Counted from the first letter of the stretch, positions 1 to 11,504 are shown. The stretch: DNA of 64,000 bases from Echinometra lucunter (GCA_029962745.1 CM057169.1:16128078-16192077), one strand, 5' to 3'. Notes: generated from the letters alone by a model not told the origin. Made by a program: numbers and translations.

Positions 1-179
1 CTTCGTTTCCCCAGGCTTGGCGCAGCATTGGTATCAATGACATTTGAGTTTATCGAATAATTATTTTACCCAATCTTAATCTTTGTAAGTTTCTTGTTTA
101 TACATATCGTGGACGCTATATGCATAGTGACTTTGAGTCGTTTGAATTTTTGCTTACTTTACATGAATTATTTACCCTT

Positions 180-440
180 ATTTCGGGGAACGCTGTTCCG
201 GTTTACGCCGGTTCTCTCCCCGGCTCAACGCGCCTATCGCCCCGGCAACACATCCGGGTGCCTAAGGCAATGGCAGCGCGGCTCGCAGGGCTACCCCACC
301 CACCAGAGCACATCCGGGTGCCACAGCCAATAGCAGTGCGGCCAGCAGCGACGTGGTTATCCAATCACGGGGCACATCCGGGTGCAAGCAACCAGCGTGA
401 CGGCTATATAAGATGCACTCACGCATCAGCGTCCACATTG
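180..440 (+). promoter_or_regulatory. TATA/CCAAT promoter-like block with three spaced 13-bp repeats
   Basis: A 13-bp motif, CACATCCGGGTGC, occurs exactly three times, at 249-261, 309-321 and 373-385 (spacing 60 and 64 bp). The first two copies are followed by a related GC-rich stretch. CCAAT boxes lie near 326 and 361, and a TATA box (TATATAAG) lies at 405-412. This order resembles a compact RNA polymerase II promoter with initiation expected near 435-440. It could drive the gene whose exons follow from 824, or be the promoter or terminal region of a retroelement. The downstream bases 442-472 contain a CTGATGA...GAAAC arrangement often seen near Penelope-like elements. No start site is proven. 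Confidence 0.4.
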
Positions 441-823
441 CCTGATGAAGGCTAGCAGTTTGCAGCTGAAACGTTGCAATCGTCCAGTTTGCTACTTCGT
501 GTGACAACTGATTATTCTCTACCACTCTGTATAGTAGTCCACGATGATCAACCTCTTCCGTTCTATGGACAGTGCACATAGTCATTTAAAAAATTATGTT
601 TTATGAAAAAATTATTGTTTCACTTGTAGTTCCAACCTATTGTGCAGAACACACATTTTTTGGCAGGAGTTCCCTGCTCAATATAGGGAAAGTTTTACAG
701 GCAATGTAGGATGTGGAGGACATTTAGTAGGAGGAGAACTGTTTAAGTTGCTGTGGCTTATACTAATTTTATTCTAGAGAATGAATTCATTTCTCGCTGT
801 CACTTCTGTTTTCTTTATCACAG

Positions 824-1071
824 GTTCAGTATACCCCTTTCTCCTTGCTATCCCTCTCAATTCCGCCCTGGCCATCAACTATGGCACCATGGAGGTCCCT
901 CTCTTCTCCAAGAAGTCATTTAGCTTCAGCGAAGCCCTCAAGTTCTGGCAGAGGAAGATGCGTTACTTCAAGGGACAGTTCATCAGTATTGCCATCTTCC
1001 AGACATTCTTGTTTGCATTCGTGGCAGACAGACAGTTCACACTGGCACGCACGGAACTGGACGTGCAGTTT
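824..1071 (+). CDS. Exon of an unidentified membrane protein
   Basis: I do not recognise the family. A polypyrimidine tract ending in TTTATCACAG precedes 824. The frame is open from there, with a first codon completed by the upstream exon, and GC-rich codon use stands out against the AT-rich surroundings. About 82 residues are encoded. They hold two hydrophobic stretches, one beginning YPFLLAIPLNSALAI and one FISIAIFQTFLFAFVA, separated by a basic segment (FWQRKMRYFKGQF). That suggests a multi-pass membrane protein, probably near its C-terminus. At 1072 a GTGAGA donor follows codon TTT. If it is not used, the frame runs five residues further to TGA at 1087-1089. An in-frame ATG at 781 would allow an unspliced start, but the acceptor is the better explanation. 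The 5' exons are not in view. Confidence 0.55.
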
Positions 1072-1107
1072 GTGAGAGAATCAAGATGATGATTAGGTGG
1101 TGGCCTA

Positions 1108-1245
1108 GGCCCCGTTTCGTAAAACTTGTTATCAGTAACAACTGCCGCATTTCTGTGACAAAGTTGCTCTCAGTCAATCAGATGGAAGGATTTCAGTAGC
1201 TTATAACAGTCATTGCAACTTGTTATTGTTTTATGAAACGGGGCC
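1108..1245. mobile_element. MITE, GGCCCCGTTTC family, copy 1
   Basis: The ends are terminal inverted repeats: GGCCCCGTTTCGTAAAACTTG on the left and its near-complement on the right. The interior is about 100 bp and non-coding. A related copy lies at 11648-11765 and a relative at 52295-52480. Here it sits between two candidate exons, so it appears to fill most of a short intron. Confidence 0.8.
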
Positions 1246-1285
1246 TTGGTGTTTGGCTGAAGTGAGTGATGTTTTGCGGATCCAG

Positions 1286-1396
1286 CGGGGACTACCTCGA
1301 TGTGGACTGAGCTATGTGAACTGGTTGAAGGAAGAGCCAGGAGCAGTGATTCAGAAGATGTTTGCAATCATTGTCCAAAGTTATTACAATATTTGA
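1286..1396 (+). CDS. Candidate last exon of the membrane protein gene
   Basis: After an acceptor (TTTTGCGGATCCAG) the frame is open for 36 codons to TGA. It is in phase 0, matching the phase left by a donor at 1072. The peptide begins RGLPRCGLSYVNWLKEEP and ends in a hydrophobic stretch (MFAIIVQSYYNI). The codons look coding rather than random. The joining intron would be 214 bp, of which 138 bp is the MITE at 1108-1245; without it the intron would be about 76 bp. The acceptor tract is weak, so this may instead be 3' untranslated sequence of a gene ending at 1089. No family is recognised. Confidence 0.4.
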   Translation, partial: RGLPRCGLSYVNWLKEEPGAVIQKMFAIIVQSYYNI

Positions 1397-3660
1397 GGTG
1401 CCTGAACATCAGACACGATGATTTCTACAAAAGACTCCTGGAAAGGGAGTATAAATACACATTTAAAAACATATCTCACTTGTATCATCAAGATTTTTGA
1501 TTAACTGTATCCCCCCACCCCCCACTTTATTCAAAATTGTGCCTCTTTGATTTAATCATATTATTACAGTTGCTAGTAACTTATGTCTAATTTTGTGCTA
1601 CAGACAGATGCAAATCATTGAGGGATACAACTAATCATAGGAAGAAAGAAGATACAACAGGCTTGATTGATTACAAGGTAGTGTCTTTGTTATGGGGCCC
1701 TTGATTAAAAATGGTGCACTTTTGGAGAGATTTGCAAGACACTACCAATAAGGCATGGAGGATTGTTATTGTACACCAGTCCGTAAAGGCACACGTGTAT
1801 TGGAACTATTATGTGTAAAATTTGTGTACATGTGGGCAAAGTCAAGATGAAGGATTACATGTATTATCATCTGCTGAGAGCCAGAGAGACAATAAACTCA
1901 TCATCTTTCAAAAAGGTACACAATTCAGGTTTTTAGCACATATAACATCAGTTAAAGACATTGGTTAACATTGTTATGATTTTTAAAAAATCTTGTTTTG
2001 TTACTTGAAAATAAACATAAGGGTTATAGTGTAAAAATACCAGTCTGAAAGTTTCAAAGTATAATATCCACAGGAAGTATTTTTAAATATAAAAAATGTG
2101 AACCAATGTTTGAGAAATATACGAGGGTCGGTTGCATAGAAGAGACGTAAAGAGTGCGCATGCGCGTATGACTCACCTTACCGTACTGTGTGTATTGGCG
2201 TATCACGCGGCGGGAGGCACATAACGGCATTTTCAAATTCAAGCAAAGTGGTCCTCTTTGTGATTGTCTCGTGAGACGAAGGACAATAAAATCGCCGTTT
2301 GCGTCTAACTTACACTTTTTCATTCCAAATTATGGTTGGTTTCAGGGTTTTTGAGTACAAATACAAGTACTCATACACATGTTTCATCTTAGATTGAGAA
2401 TTTTTTAAATCAGCTACTCACAAAGTTAGCCAATGCCTTTAATTGTGGAATTGATGCTTTCTTTTTTTTGGGGGGGGGAGGGGGAATGAGTTAACTTATT
2501 GATTGTTTGATTGATGCAAGATGTATTTCATTTCCATGTTTCCATAATACAAAACAACATAATTTACAAAGTACAAAATCATGAAACGAGATGGGAATGT
2601 ACTGGAAAGCGTGGCTTGTTGTTGTACGGTAGGTTCCCTGGAATAAATTATTAGCATATCTTTCATAAAAGCTAATGGGGCACAAGTTAAAACAAATCTG
2701 TGACAAAAAGGCAAAAGAATTATCCAATTCCTGTAGGTTTTATATAGAGACCAGTTGGTATCAGTAGCCAATGAGTTAATCTGGGCATTGTTCTTGCTTA
2801 CTTGTTCTGTATTCAACATGTGCAATGCTTTTATGAATGCTTTGGATTCTCATGTTGACTATTAAATCATTGAAATTGAGACATTTCTTTCCTCTGTCTC
2901 GTTAATTGGAAATCTTTCTTGAACAGCACAACCTAGAGGTATTGAAAAGTTGCTTGAGACTTGTCACATTTCTTTGCTCATTTCTGTGCTGTTCTTCGGT
3001 AAATTTTCTACCGATGTAGTCCACAGATATCATAATCAAAGAATGGGATATAATTATGTAAAGTCATGAATGTCTCCTGTAATGGAATAACAGAAGAGTA
3101 TGAATGAAAGTATTGTCTGTGAAGTTTCATTGATTATTATATTCCACATACTAAGAATGTTGCTGTAGGATTGGTCAAAAGTGAATCACGTGATTAAGTG
3201 TAGTTTCGCCATCGTCACCACCCGATAAGAAAAGTGCGTGACCCTGCAGTGTTGGCAGTTTTTGTGTTTCGCTGATCACTTCAGTCCATAGAGTCACAGC
3301 GCGTTATCATTATTTTGGGGTACGCACAAAATAAAAGTGTGTGACCCCTGTGTGTTTTTTTGCCATCATTAATTTTTGCCATCAATTTATCCTTGTTTCT
3401 TTGTGACTTCACAATTAGCTTAATACTTTTTGAGCAGCTGAAGCCAAGCAAATCGCGCGCGTACTGTGCTCCGTCCCAAAATATGCGCTAGCGCTGAAAC
3501 AGGAGTGCGCTAATGCAGCTAACTTTTTTTTCTTAAATCAAACATTCTTGTTTTTTTTTTTACCAAATTCTTTCTCATAGAAAAGAAAATATGTTCTTTA
3601 CAGTTAGATGGTTTCAGATGTGGAATATAAAGCAAATAGTCACCTTCTGGTTTCAGGCAA
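1397..3660. other. Non-coding stretch, no gene seen
   Basis: AT-rich sequence with no convincing exon. AATAAA signals near 1892 and 2010 could serve the upstream gene. A short element with a CGAGGGTCGG start near 2121 and a CpG-rich interior to about 2330 recalls mariner termini, but no matching opposite end was found. The block at 3170-3340 is denser in CpG and is unassigned. Confidence 0.4.
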
Positions 3661-3668
3661 TTAGACAC

Positions 3669-3771
3669 ACTATCACTTCCTCGGCGATATAGATGTACAG
3701 TTGTACACGCTATCTTTCAGCTTCGCTTCAGAAAGATAGCTACATCAAGATTGCCTCGTAAGTGATAGGTT
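3669..3771. repeat. Imperfect hairpin
   Basis: TATCACTTCCTCGGCGAT at the left pairs imperfectly with the complement of the right end near 3750-3771. A perfect inner hairpin GCTATCTTTC...GAAAGATAGC lies near 3709-3740. Probably a decayed foldback element. Confidence 0.5.
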
Positions 3772-3904
3772 GCCCATCACCTTCACCAACGGTGATTATT
3801 TGCTTATTATTCATATGCAATATCACACTACCCCATGTTCCACATGCTTTACATACTTGGCATTACTTAAAAGTTTAAAATTGTGGTAAACTGAATGAAA
3901 TAGA

Positions 3905-3955
3905 GGTGAGAGAGAGAGAGAGAGGGAAAAGAGAGAGGGAGAGAGAGAGGAGAGG

Positions 3956-4000
<45 letters not shown>
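3905..4000. repeat. (GA)n microsatellite
   Basis: About 95 bp of nearly pure GA with GGA interruptions, followed by a short (CAA)n run near 4124-4146. Confidence 0.95.
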
Positions 4001-4002
<2 letters not shown>

Positions 4003-4532
4003 AATTAAGATGATATACACATAAGAAATTGTGCAATGAATGAGACAGAATGAGTTAATAATATGGTAAAGAAGGAAAGGCAAGCTATGAATGGAATGAA
4101 ATCCAAATACTAGAAATCTTGAACAACAACAACAACAACAACAACAAAAAATGAAAGGAAAGGAAAGGGTGGGGAAAAAAGAGAAAAGTAAAGTTGCTGA
4201 ACAGGGGGAGAGGGGAGAGAATGAATGTAACTTGATATTCACAAAAGGGAAAAATATAGAATAAGTTTTACTTGTTGCACCATCAACACAGGTCAACAAA
4301 TTTCATCATATTCTGCCACTTAAACCGATAGATTACTTTTGTGGCTATTTTGTCATCCCTTTGAGACGCTGGGTTGTCGAGTGTTCCGAAACACTGACCT
4401 GTACATTTAAAAAAAAAAAAAAATCTGCGTACAGACCACTGAACTCGTAGAGTTGAATGGTACACAGAGCATAGGCTAAAAGATACATTGTTTTGAACAA
4501 GAGATGGCGCTATTGCACTTTTTAGAGTGGAT

Positions 4533-5131
4533 AATGTGGATAAATTAGCAATACATTATAAAAAAAAATGGGAAAATTTTACCCCTTAAGGCAGGAGGGC
4601 CGATTATATAATTTTAAAATTCCTGCCCACTCCCTCACTTTCTTATTGACCCTTACACTTATTTGTTATTATTGTTACTAGTTATTTCTTTTAAAAGAAA
4701 TTTTTTGACATGGTATGTTTACAAACCTCTATTTGTTCAAGACCCGATTGTATAATAATGATATCTAGAAATTAAAACCAATGCAACATGTTTATTATAT
4801 ATATTAAAATATATATTTGTCATTTCATTTCTCAGGGATCAGGAAGCACCATCACCTTTCACCTTTTTAGATAAGAAAACGTATGTATTGTAAGTGTTAC
4901 AAAGCAGCACCTTCACCTATTCTTTTAACTATATTGAAATCTTTGTTCAGATTGCAGATTTTGCATTGTATGGTATTTTATATATGTATTTTGGTTTACA
5001 ATGAATGGAATTAAGATTTCTCTCTTGATTTACTATGTTTATTATGTAGAAAAATATTTTATTGTCTGAATTGTATTGTCGGAAAATCTGAATAAAGGCT
5101 AAAAAGCATTACAAAAAAAAAAAAAAAAAAA
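4533..5131 (+). mobile_element. 5'-truncated LINE 3' end with poly-A tail
   Basis: From about 4533 the plus strand matches, in opposite orientation, the sequence downstream of the reverse-transcriptase fragment at 5957-7880. Shared landmarks are ACCCCTTAAGGCAGGAGGGC, CACTCCCTCACTTTCT, CACCTTTCACCTTT and GAAAATCTGAATAAAGGC. It ends in a run of about 20 A at 5112-5131, as expected for target-primed insertion of a non-LTR element. Only the 3' untranslated part remains. Confidence 0.8.
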
Positions 5132-5956
5132 ATACTACTCGCGGTACTAAAAATGTGTACCTTCACGTCTCTGCCTTTCAGAGCTTTTCCATTCACTAGC
5201 TCGGAACTTTTAAAGGAGCATTGGTTAAAACGACAGAAATGTTTCAGTGAAGCATAAGTAGACATGATTTTGCATGGTTTGTTGAAATTTTTAAGTGGAA
5301 GTTATGAAGTTATGACGTGCAATGCATAAAGCTCTAGGAGTAAAATGATATTTTAAAAGAAATACAATGGCGGATGCAGGATTCTCTTCTTGTAGAGGGA
5401 ACTAACTCTATTAAATCTATTTCTAACAAGTATGCCGACAAAAAAGGAAAGGTCCTGCATTTGCCTGAATATTTTGAGTATAATCTTACTTACTGTCTTA
5501 TCATTTTATATAGAAATTGATAATCTATTGTTGAAATAATGCAAGGTGCCATACTCAGTGGTGTACTGGCTGCAGCCCAAAAAGTTCCACGCCAACGAAG
5601 AAGAAGAAAAGGAAAAAGAAGAGAAAGAAAGGGAAAAGGACCCCCCCCCCCAAAAAAAAAAAAAAAAGGAGAGAAAAAGAAAGAAGAAAGGAAACCTGTT
5701 ATGAAATAAATAATCAAAATTTCATTACATCTTTTCATAAAAGGTGAAAAAAATTCGCCAACTTGCTTTTCTCGCTAGTACTAGAAACTGGACAGTTGAT
5801 ATAGGGCCAAGAGATGTCTGCCCCGTCAAAAGTTTCGGGTCATTATACTACTGGCGGTACTAAAAATGCAGAAAATAAACTTGATATTGAATGATATAGA
5901 TTCTATTTGTCGTGAAGGTCGGGAGCATGGATGCGTAACCGTTGTAAGACAAATGC
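5132..5956. other. Spacer between two converging LINE copies
   Basis: No gene. A 23-bp sequence, TACTACT(C/G)GCGG followed by TACTAAAAATG, occurs in direct orientation at 5133-5155 and 5847-5869, close to the tails of both LINE copies. Purine and poly-A/poly-C tracts fill 5597-5690. Confidence 0.5.
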
Positions 5957-7880
5957 TTAAAAAAAGTTTTTTGCCTTTATTCAGATTTTCGTACACAAAA
6001 TTATAGAGGAACATAATTTTTCGCAAAGTATAGATATAGTACATTGTCTCATACATAATAAACACAGAATTTTATAATATCATTCCATAGAGTAAGACAA
6101 GTACATATTCAATCGAGTATATACAAACAGTGATAAAATTTTACAATTTGGAAATAATAGATTTTTCAATATATAGAAAAAGTAAAAATGTAACAATAAT
6201 ACTTCATATCAATATTTCCGGATACAAAAACTATAAAGAGGAACTTTTTTTACAATATAAACATGAAGAGCCCACCCGCAAAGGCCGACAAATCCACTTT
6301 CCACAATTTTAAAGCCAGGTAACCGTGATACAGAACAAAACAACACCTTCCAAATGATATACTGCACATTACATGCAAAGAAATATTCCTGAAGTCATGG
6401 TCAAAATCAGCAAGAAATTTATAATAATTATTCTCTCCATGTTCCTTGATCCCCAATCGCAAGACATCTCAAATTGACTAAAATGGACCTATCGGCCCCC
6501 ACGAACAAACTCTTCATATCTTCTAATTAGTTCGATATAAATTAAACAATCTGAATAAAGATTTTCTTATATAAACAAAGGTGAAAGGTGAAGATACTGC
6601 TTCATAACCCACAAAAAGACAGTTCATTATAGAATGACATGGTGCATTTGTTTCAAATCCTAGATTTCATGATTATATTATAGGGTCTTGTATACCAGAA
6701 GAGGTTTGTAACCATATACTGTTGTAGTTTTTCTTTTTTCTTTTTAAAGAAACAAGCAAAACAAGCAAACAGGAATGATAATATATAAGTTTAAGGATCA
6801 ATGAGAAAGTGAGGGAGTGAGCAGAAATTTTAAAATTATATAATCAGCCCTCCTGCCTTAAGGGGTAAAATTTTCCTATTTTAAAAGATGTATTGGCAAT
6901 TTGTCCTTTATTTTTGCTTTTTCATATTCAACTTTTTTTTAGTTACAGCCTTACATATTTCTTTACTGGTTGGTACCCTCCCATTTTTTCGATTACTGTA
7001 AATCATTTATTTGACCAAGATCAATACATGATTCAATAATATATTATCTTACATATTTTCTCTGAAACCAAGTAACATCTCAACCCATTGCATATTAAGA
7101 AACTGAAACATTTTTAGTTTGTTTCCCAACTCGTTCCATAATCTGGACACTTCAGTACATTTATAGAAATATGATGATATGTTTCTGCATCTTTTCTACA
7201 AAAGGAACATAAATTTGACTGTATAAATCCAAATTGATTCAGTTTATCATTACAAAATACAATGCCATGTAAAAGTTTGTACAGAAATTCCCTTAACTTC
7301 CAATCTAGAGTGGAAAACCTGGGGACTGAGAAACATTTTGCAATTGCCGACCTATCTAGATTTAAAGCTATTACCTCTGGATGTTTAAAAGCAAAGGAAT
7401 CTTGTATTGTACCAATAAAATGTTATATAACATTTTGGAAGAGACAGACTCAATAGAACACTGTTTTATTAATGTTTAAGTTAATACTGGAAAAATTAAT
7501 AGTGTCATTCAAAGTATCATCTCTCCCTCTGCATGTTCTCTTAATCTTCCAAGCAGCTGGTAACTTGGTGTATAGCTCACTAACAAAAATTAAATCGTCT
7601 ACGTTTAGACCTTTCCTTATGAAATAGTCCCCTGATCTATCTTCTGCGTCCATCAAATGTTTAACTTGAAAAATAATTACATGAAATAATTTTGCATTAA
7701 AAGGAAATATCCTACCCTCAATAAGATTATTGCTAAAGATAATTTGATTTTCATTATGTGTTTCTTTGACAATAAATTCCTTCTGTTTTATGTAATTCCA
7801 GATATTCAAAAATTCTAAATAGAGATTAGGTGCCTTGATATTAATTGTTTTGGGATTATAACTGCAAAGAAATATTAACC
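5957..7880 (-). pseudogene. Degenerate Tx1/L1-type LINE: C-terminal reverse-transcriptase region and 3' UTR
   Basis: Read on the minus strand, 7850-7450 encodes a LINE C-terminal region: an IWNYIKQKEFIV segment, then ELYTKLPAAWK, typical of the region after the polymerase in Tx1-like elements. After a stop near 7440 the frame continues with FLYKLLHGIVFCNDKL and a zinc-binding motif CSFCRKDAETYHHI at about 7180-7220, the zf-RVT signature. A one-base deletion follows; the next frame gives FYKCTEVSRLWNEL and reads through several stops to about 6900. The rest is 3' UTR, ending at 5957 in a short A-rich tail beside GAATAAAGGC. In-frame stops and a frameshift make it dead. The 5' end is truncated near 7880, so endonuclease and most of the polymerase are missing. 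Confidence 0.85.
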
Positions 7881-8297
7881 TTGCTTTTCGCCATGAATAT
7901 CACAGCGCCATCTTGCAACTAACTGCGCCTCCGAATCCACGCGAAAACCAAAGCTTTTCTTATTCTAACCTGCATGTTCTAACTCTTAAAAGGCAATTTT
8001 ATGGCGTTCCTCCCAAGTCGTAAATCACTCAGATTGTACCTTTTTCATCTGCTGCGTGCATGGTGAAAAATTATCTTATTCGTTGTTTTTTTTATTTTTA
8101 AGAGGATATATTTTTAATGGATTTACGGATCTCGTGCATGACGATGGCATCTGAACAAAACAAAATGCAGTCCAGAACGAAAGATCCAGAACATTGAAGA
8201 GGACATCTTGAAATGCCCAGAATGCCCATTTCTATCCTTTCATGTTCAATATAATTCACACTTGTCTTCTTAGAATGATAATTATGATCATAAGAGG

Positions 8298-8495
8298 AGG
8301 CGCCTTAGCTCAGTCGGTAGAGCAGTGGTCTCGTAATCCGGTGACCCTGGTTCGAAACTGTTCGAAACCAGGTTATAGCACCCTTTGGTAAAGCATTAAT
8401 CCTAATTACCAGGCCCTTATGAGAGGACTTAAAGCCATCGGTCCTCTGGTTGCTTACTTACAAGCATGCATGCTTTCTTAGCAGTCAGGTATATT
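8298..8495 (+). mobile_element. tRNA-derived SINE, family A, copy 1
   Basis: The head has an RNA polymerase III A box (TAGCTCAGTCGG, 8306-8317) and B box (GGTTCGAAAC, 8349-8358). The B-box segment is partly duplicated just after. The body (GGACTTAAAGCC, GGTTGCTTACT, CAAGCATGCATGC, TTTCTTAGCAGTC) matches a second copy at 57534-57726. Confidence 0.85.
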
Positions 8496-9039
8496 TGATT
8501 TTTATTTATTTTCTTCTGCATTCATATATGTACAAAAATTTGGGGTAACATATATAAAACAAAATACAAAAGAATTTTGACAATGAATCATAACACGAAG
8601 TATTTGTAACAATCATTTTTCAAAAACAAAAACAAAAAACAAATGATAAATTGTCAATCCCTTTTGTAATTCATTAGACAAAAATTATTTGCGGAAGGAG
8701 GACTGGCATTATAAGCAATCTGCTTGAAAATATGACAGCCTCAAATAAATGTAATGAAATAGATAAACATATTAAGTAAGCAGAATGGATAAAATAACTA
8801 AAATCTTGTATTAAAAGGATAATGACGATGATGACGATGATGAAATGATGATGAAGTGACAAGCGGTATGTTTCTTAGAAGAAGAAGAAGAAGAAGAAAA
8901 AATATATATACATGGACCTGCATGCACGGTATAGCCCTGTCTCTGAATGCCTTACTATCCCTCTGTCCGTTTGATCGTGTCACATGATCATATTTTGTAC
9001 TAATGAAGATGAATATTGAAAGAGGAAGCTAGAGACTCT

Positions 9040-9125
9040 GAGGTGGAGAGATGGAGAGATGGCGAGAGAGAGAAAGAGAGATGGAGAGATGGAGAGAGAG
9101 AGAGAGAAAGAGAGATAAAAAGATG
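9040..9125. repeat. (GA)n / GGAGAGAT purine repeat
   Basis: Low-complexity GA with interspersed GATGGA units; flanked by more purine-rich sequence to about 9220. An (AGA)n run precedes it at 8878-8899. Confidence 0.9.
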
Positions 9126-9610
9126 GAGGAAGAAAGAAGGGGAAACAGAAAGAGAGGGATAGGGGTTGTACACGAAGAGAGAGCTAGAGGGAGACACACA
9201 TGCAGAGAGGGGGAAAAGAACCTCGGAATATGAAAGTTAAAATAACGTTAACAAAACGAATGAACAAAAGCGGATACATGAATAGGATCATCCAGAGGAG
9301 ATAAAATTTTCACAAGGTTATATTTACCCACGGAAATATGTCCGTTGGGATTTTTCTGTAAACAAAGCAATTAGCATCGCTATTTTACATGTTAAATGTT
9401 ATTGATCCCAACCATGCCTACCAATCAATGTACACGTGTAAATGAAGTTTATTGTAATTTTGGAAATCAAGTTTTAAAGCTATACCCTGCCGCTAACGAT
9501 CGATTGATTGGCCAAAATTGGCTTATCTCGAAAAGTCGAAACGTGACAAGCATTCTGCGGTTACGTAACTGGTGAGATGTGTCACCTCTGAATGAATAAA
9601 GCATACTCTA

Positions 9611-9838
9611 ACACTAAAATGTTGAATCACCATTTAAAAGGGTGGAGGAGAGACTACATATTCAAAATGGTAGATTAATACTTTAAACATGTTGGATTCA
9701 ACACTATAAAGATTGGAATCTACCATGTATATATAGGCTAGTGTTGAATCCAACATGGTCAAAGTGTTAATCTAACATTTAAAAAAAATGTAGTCACTCC
9801 TCCACCCCTTTAAAAGGTGATTCAACATTTAGTTTCAC
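9611..9838. mobile_element. Foldback MITE
   Basis: Ends are inverted repeats: ACTAAAATGTTGAATCACC on the left against GGTGATTCAACATTTAGT on the right, with further pairing inward (GGGTGGAGGAG / CTCCTCCACCC and TGTTGGATTCAACACTA / TAGTGTTGAATCCAACA). Almost the whole 228 bp is palindromic. Non-coding. Confidence 0.85.
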
Positions 9839-9844
9839 AATTAG

Positions 9845-10437
9845 TTTAAAGGAGAATGCAACCCATGCATCAGTGGGCTCTTTGTGAATAAAGATGACCA
9901 AGAAGAGTAAACAGTGAAAGTTTGAGCAAAATCGGGCAATCTGTTCAAGAGTTATGAATTTTGAATGTTTCAGTTAAATCCCTATTACGGGGATCCTTGA
10001 ATTGGCAACTTTGCCAGCATCTGTGATGTCATCGTGGACAACTCTCAATTCATTTTGTACATAATTTTTCAAAAAAAAAAATGATTTATACAAAATTTCA
10101 AGTCAGGAATCCACATAATTCTTCCCAAAATCTTGCAGAATTGATATAGCCATGTCATACTCAAACAATAAATCAATAGAATTTTTATTTTTCTTGAAAA
10201 TAAAGAAAATGTTAAATTCTGTGTACAAAATGAATGGAGAGTTGTCCACGATGACATCACAGATACTGGCAAACTTGCCAATTCAAGGATCCGATAATAA
10301 GGATTTACTTAAACTTTCAAACTTCATAACTCTTGAAGAGATTGTCCAATTTTGCTCAAACTTTCACTGTTTACTCTTCTTGTTTTTCTTCATTCACTGG
10401 AAGCACACTGATGTCTGGGTTGCATTCTCCTTCAAGG
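9845..10437. mobile_element. 593-bp foldback element
   Basis: The left end TTAAAGGAGAATGCAACCCA complements the right end TGGGTTGCATTCTCCTTCAA. The arms pair for about 200 bp (for example GTGATGTCATCGTGGACAAC against GTTGTCCACGATGACATCAC) around an AT-rich centre. It abuts the preceding MITE with about 6 bp between them. Short ORFs inside are by-products of the inverted repeat. Confidence 0.88.
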
Positions 10438-10439
10438 TG

Positions 10440-11500
10440 ATGTCATATCCAATATTTGAGAAAATTATGATGTTTATAAATGTAGAAGGAGGGGGGGGGG
10501 CGGCAGTAATTATTTTTTGAGGAGAGCTGTATAGTGGGCTACCATTCCCTATAGCACTGAAAGACTAAGTATTGAAGGCCAGTTTTTGAGAGTTTGTTAA
10601 GTGACTTGAATAAGAATGATAATAATCAGGCTTAAACTGTGTATTCCCAATTTGATTATTTTTACTCAGCAAATATACTTTATACATGACTGTATATCAT
10701 AACGAATAAAAGCATGATATTTACAACAATATCAGCCTCGGTTACTATCTGCATTTGCAGATAAGTACATGATTGTAACAAACACGACAAACATATAAGA
10801 TAAACTGAAGGCAGTTGAGATTACACAATGTAGAGCTAATGCTGACAAGAAGGCAAACGAGCAACGGATCCAGGTATTGTCAGAATGAAGTTAATTATAT
10901 GCACATAATATAGGGTTCACAACATTCACAATAATAGCTATAGCGCTTTATAAAAACGAAAAGGATAATTGAATTCTTGCGTGTCGGAATAGCCAGAACA
11001 AAGGATAATCATGATAATCGAAGCTAGATCTACTGCTTATAGCCTCTTCTGTCTTCGTGTGCAAACCAGTATTAATCCTTTGTTTCATCGTTGCTAGTCA
11101 GCCTGTTATTTGGGGAAAATGACTTCAATATTGATAATGAGACAGTGAAATACCTTTTCGAACAAAGCACGAATCATGGGACAAACAAATAAATAAATAA
11201 AGTATAGCCAGTCTGCCTGTTACAGATAATTTTCCAACACATTTTAGCAGTTAGGACAAAGAATCGTTCTCACTTTAGCAGATCTATAACGATGAAAATA
11301 ACGGAAATTTCATCCAATCTCATACGGTATAACAGATGGTCAAGCGCGTGGGCACTGAAACGACACATCCGATTCGGAGTCGGTTTATTACCAAGAAAAC
11401 CGTATCAAAATGGATGACTACCAGATTCAATATATCAAACGAAACTCATTTCCAACAGGCATCGTGAAAGTCATGGACAAAAAAAAAAATTAAAAAAAAA
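10440..11500. other. No gene seen
   Basis: AT-rich sequence with a G run at 10490-10500 and no exon or repeat family I can name. Confidence 0.4.
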
Positions 11501-11504
11501 TAAA

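Noticed and set aside
442..484. Hammerhead ribozyme
   Set aside because: CTGATGA, GAAAC and a GTC cleavage triplet can be placed with a three-pair stem III, but the flanks needed for stem I (before 442 and after 484) do not pair, and stem II needs bulges.
2110..2335. Mariner-type transposon
   Set aside because: Only one end (CGAGGGTCGG) resembles mariner termini; no inverted partner or transposase frame is present.
3823..4299. 158-codon serine/leucine-rich frame on the minus strand
   Set aside because: It is the translation of a (GA)n tract and flanking purine runs; no splice or domain support.
10152..10520. 122-codon plus-strand frame
   Set aside because: Lies in the right arm of the 593-bp foldback element and ends in a poly-G tract.
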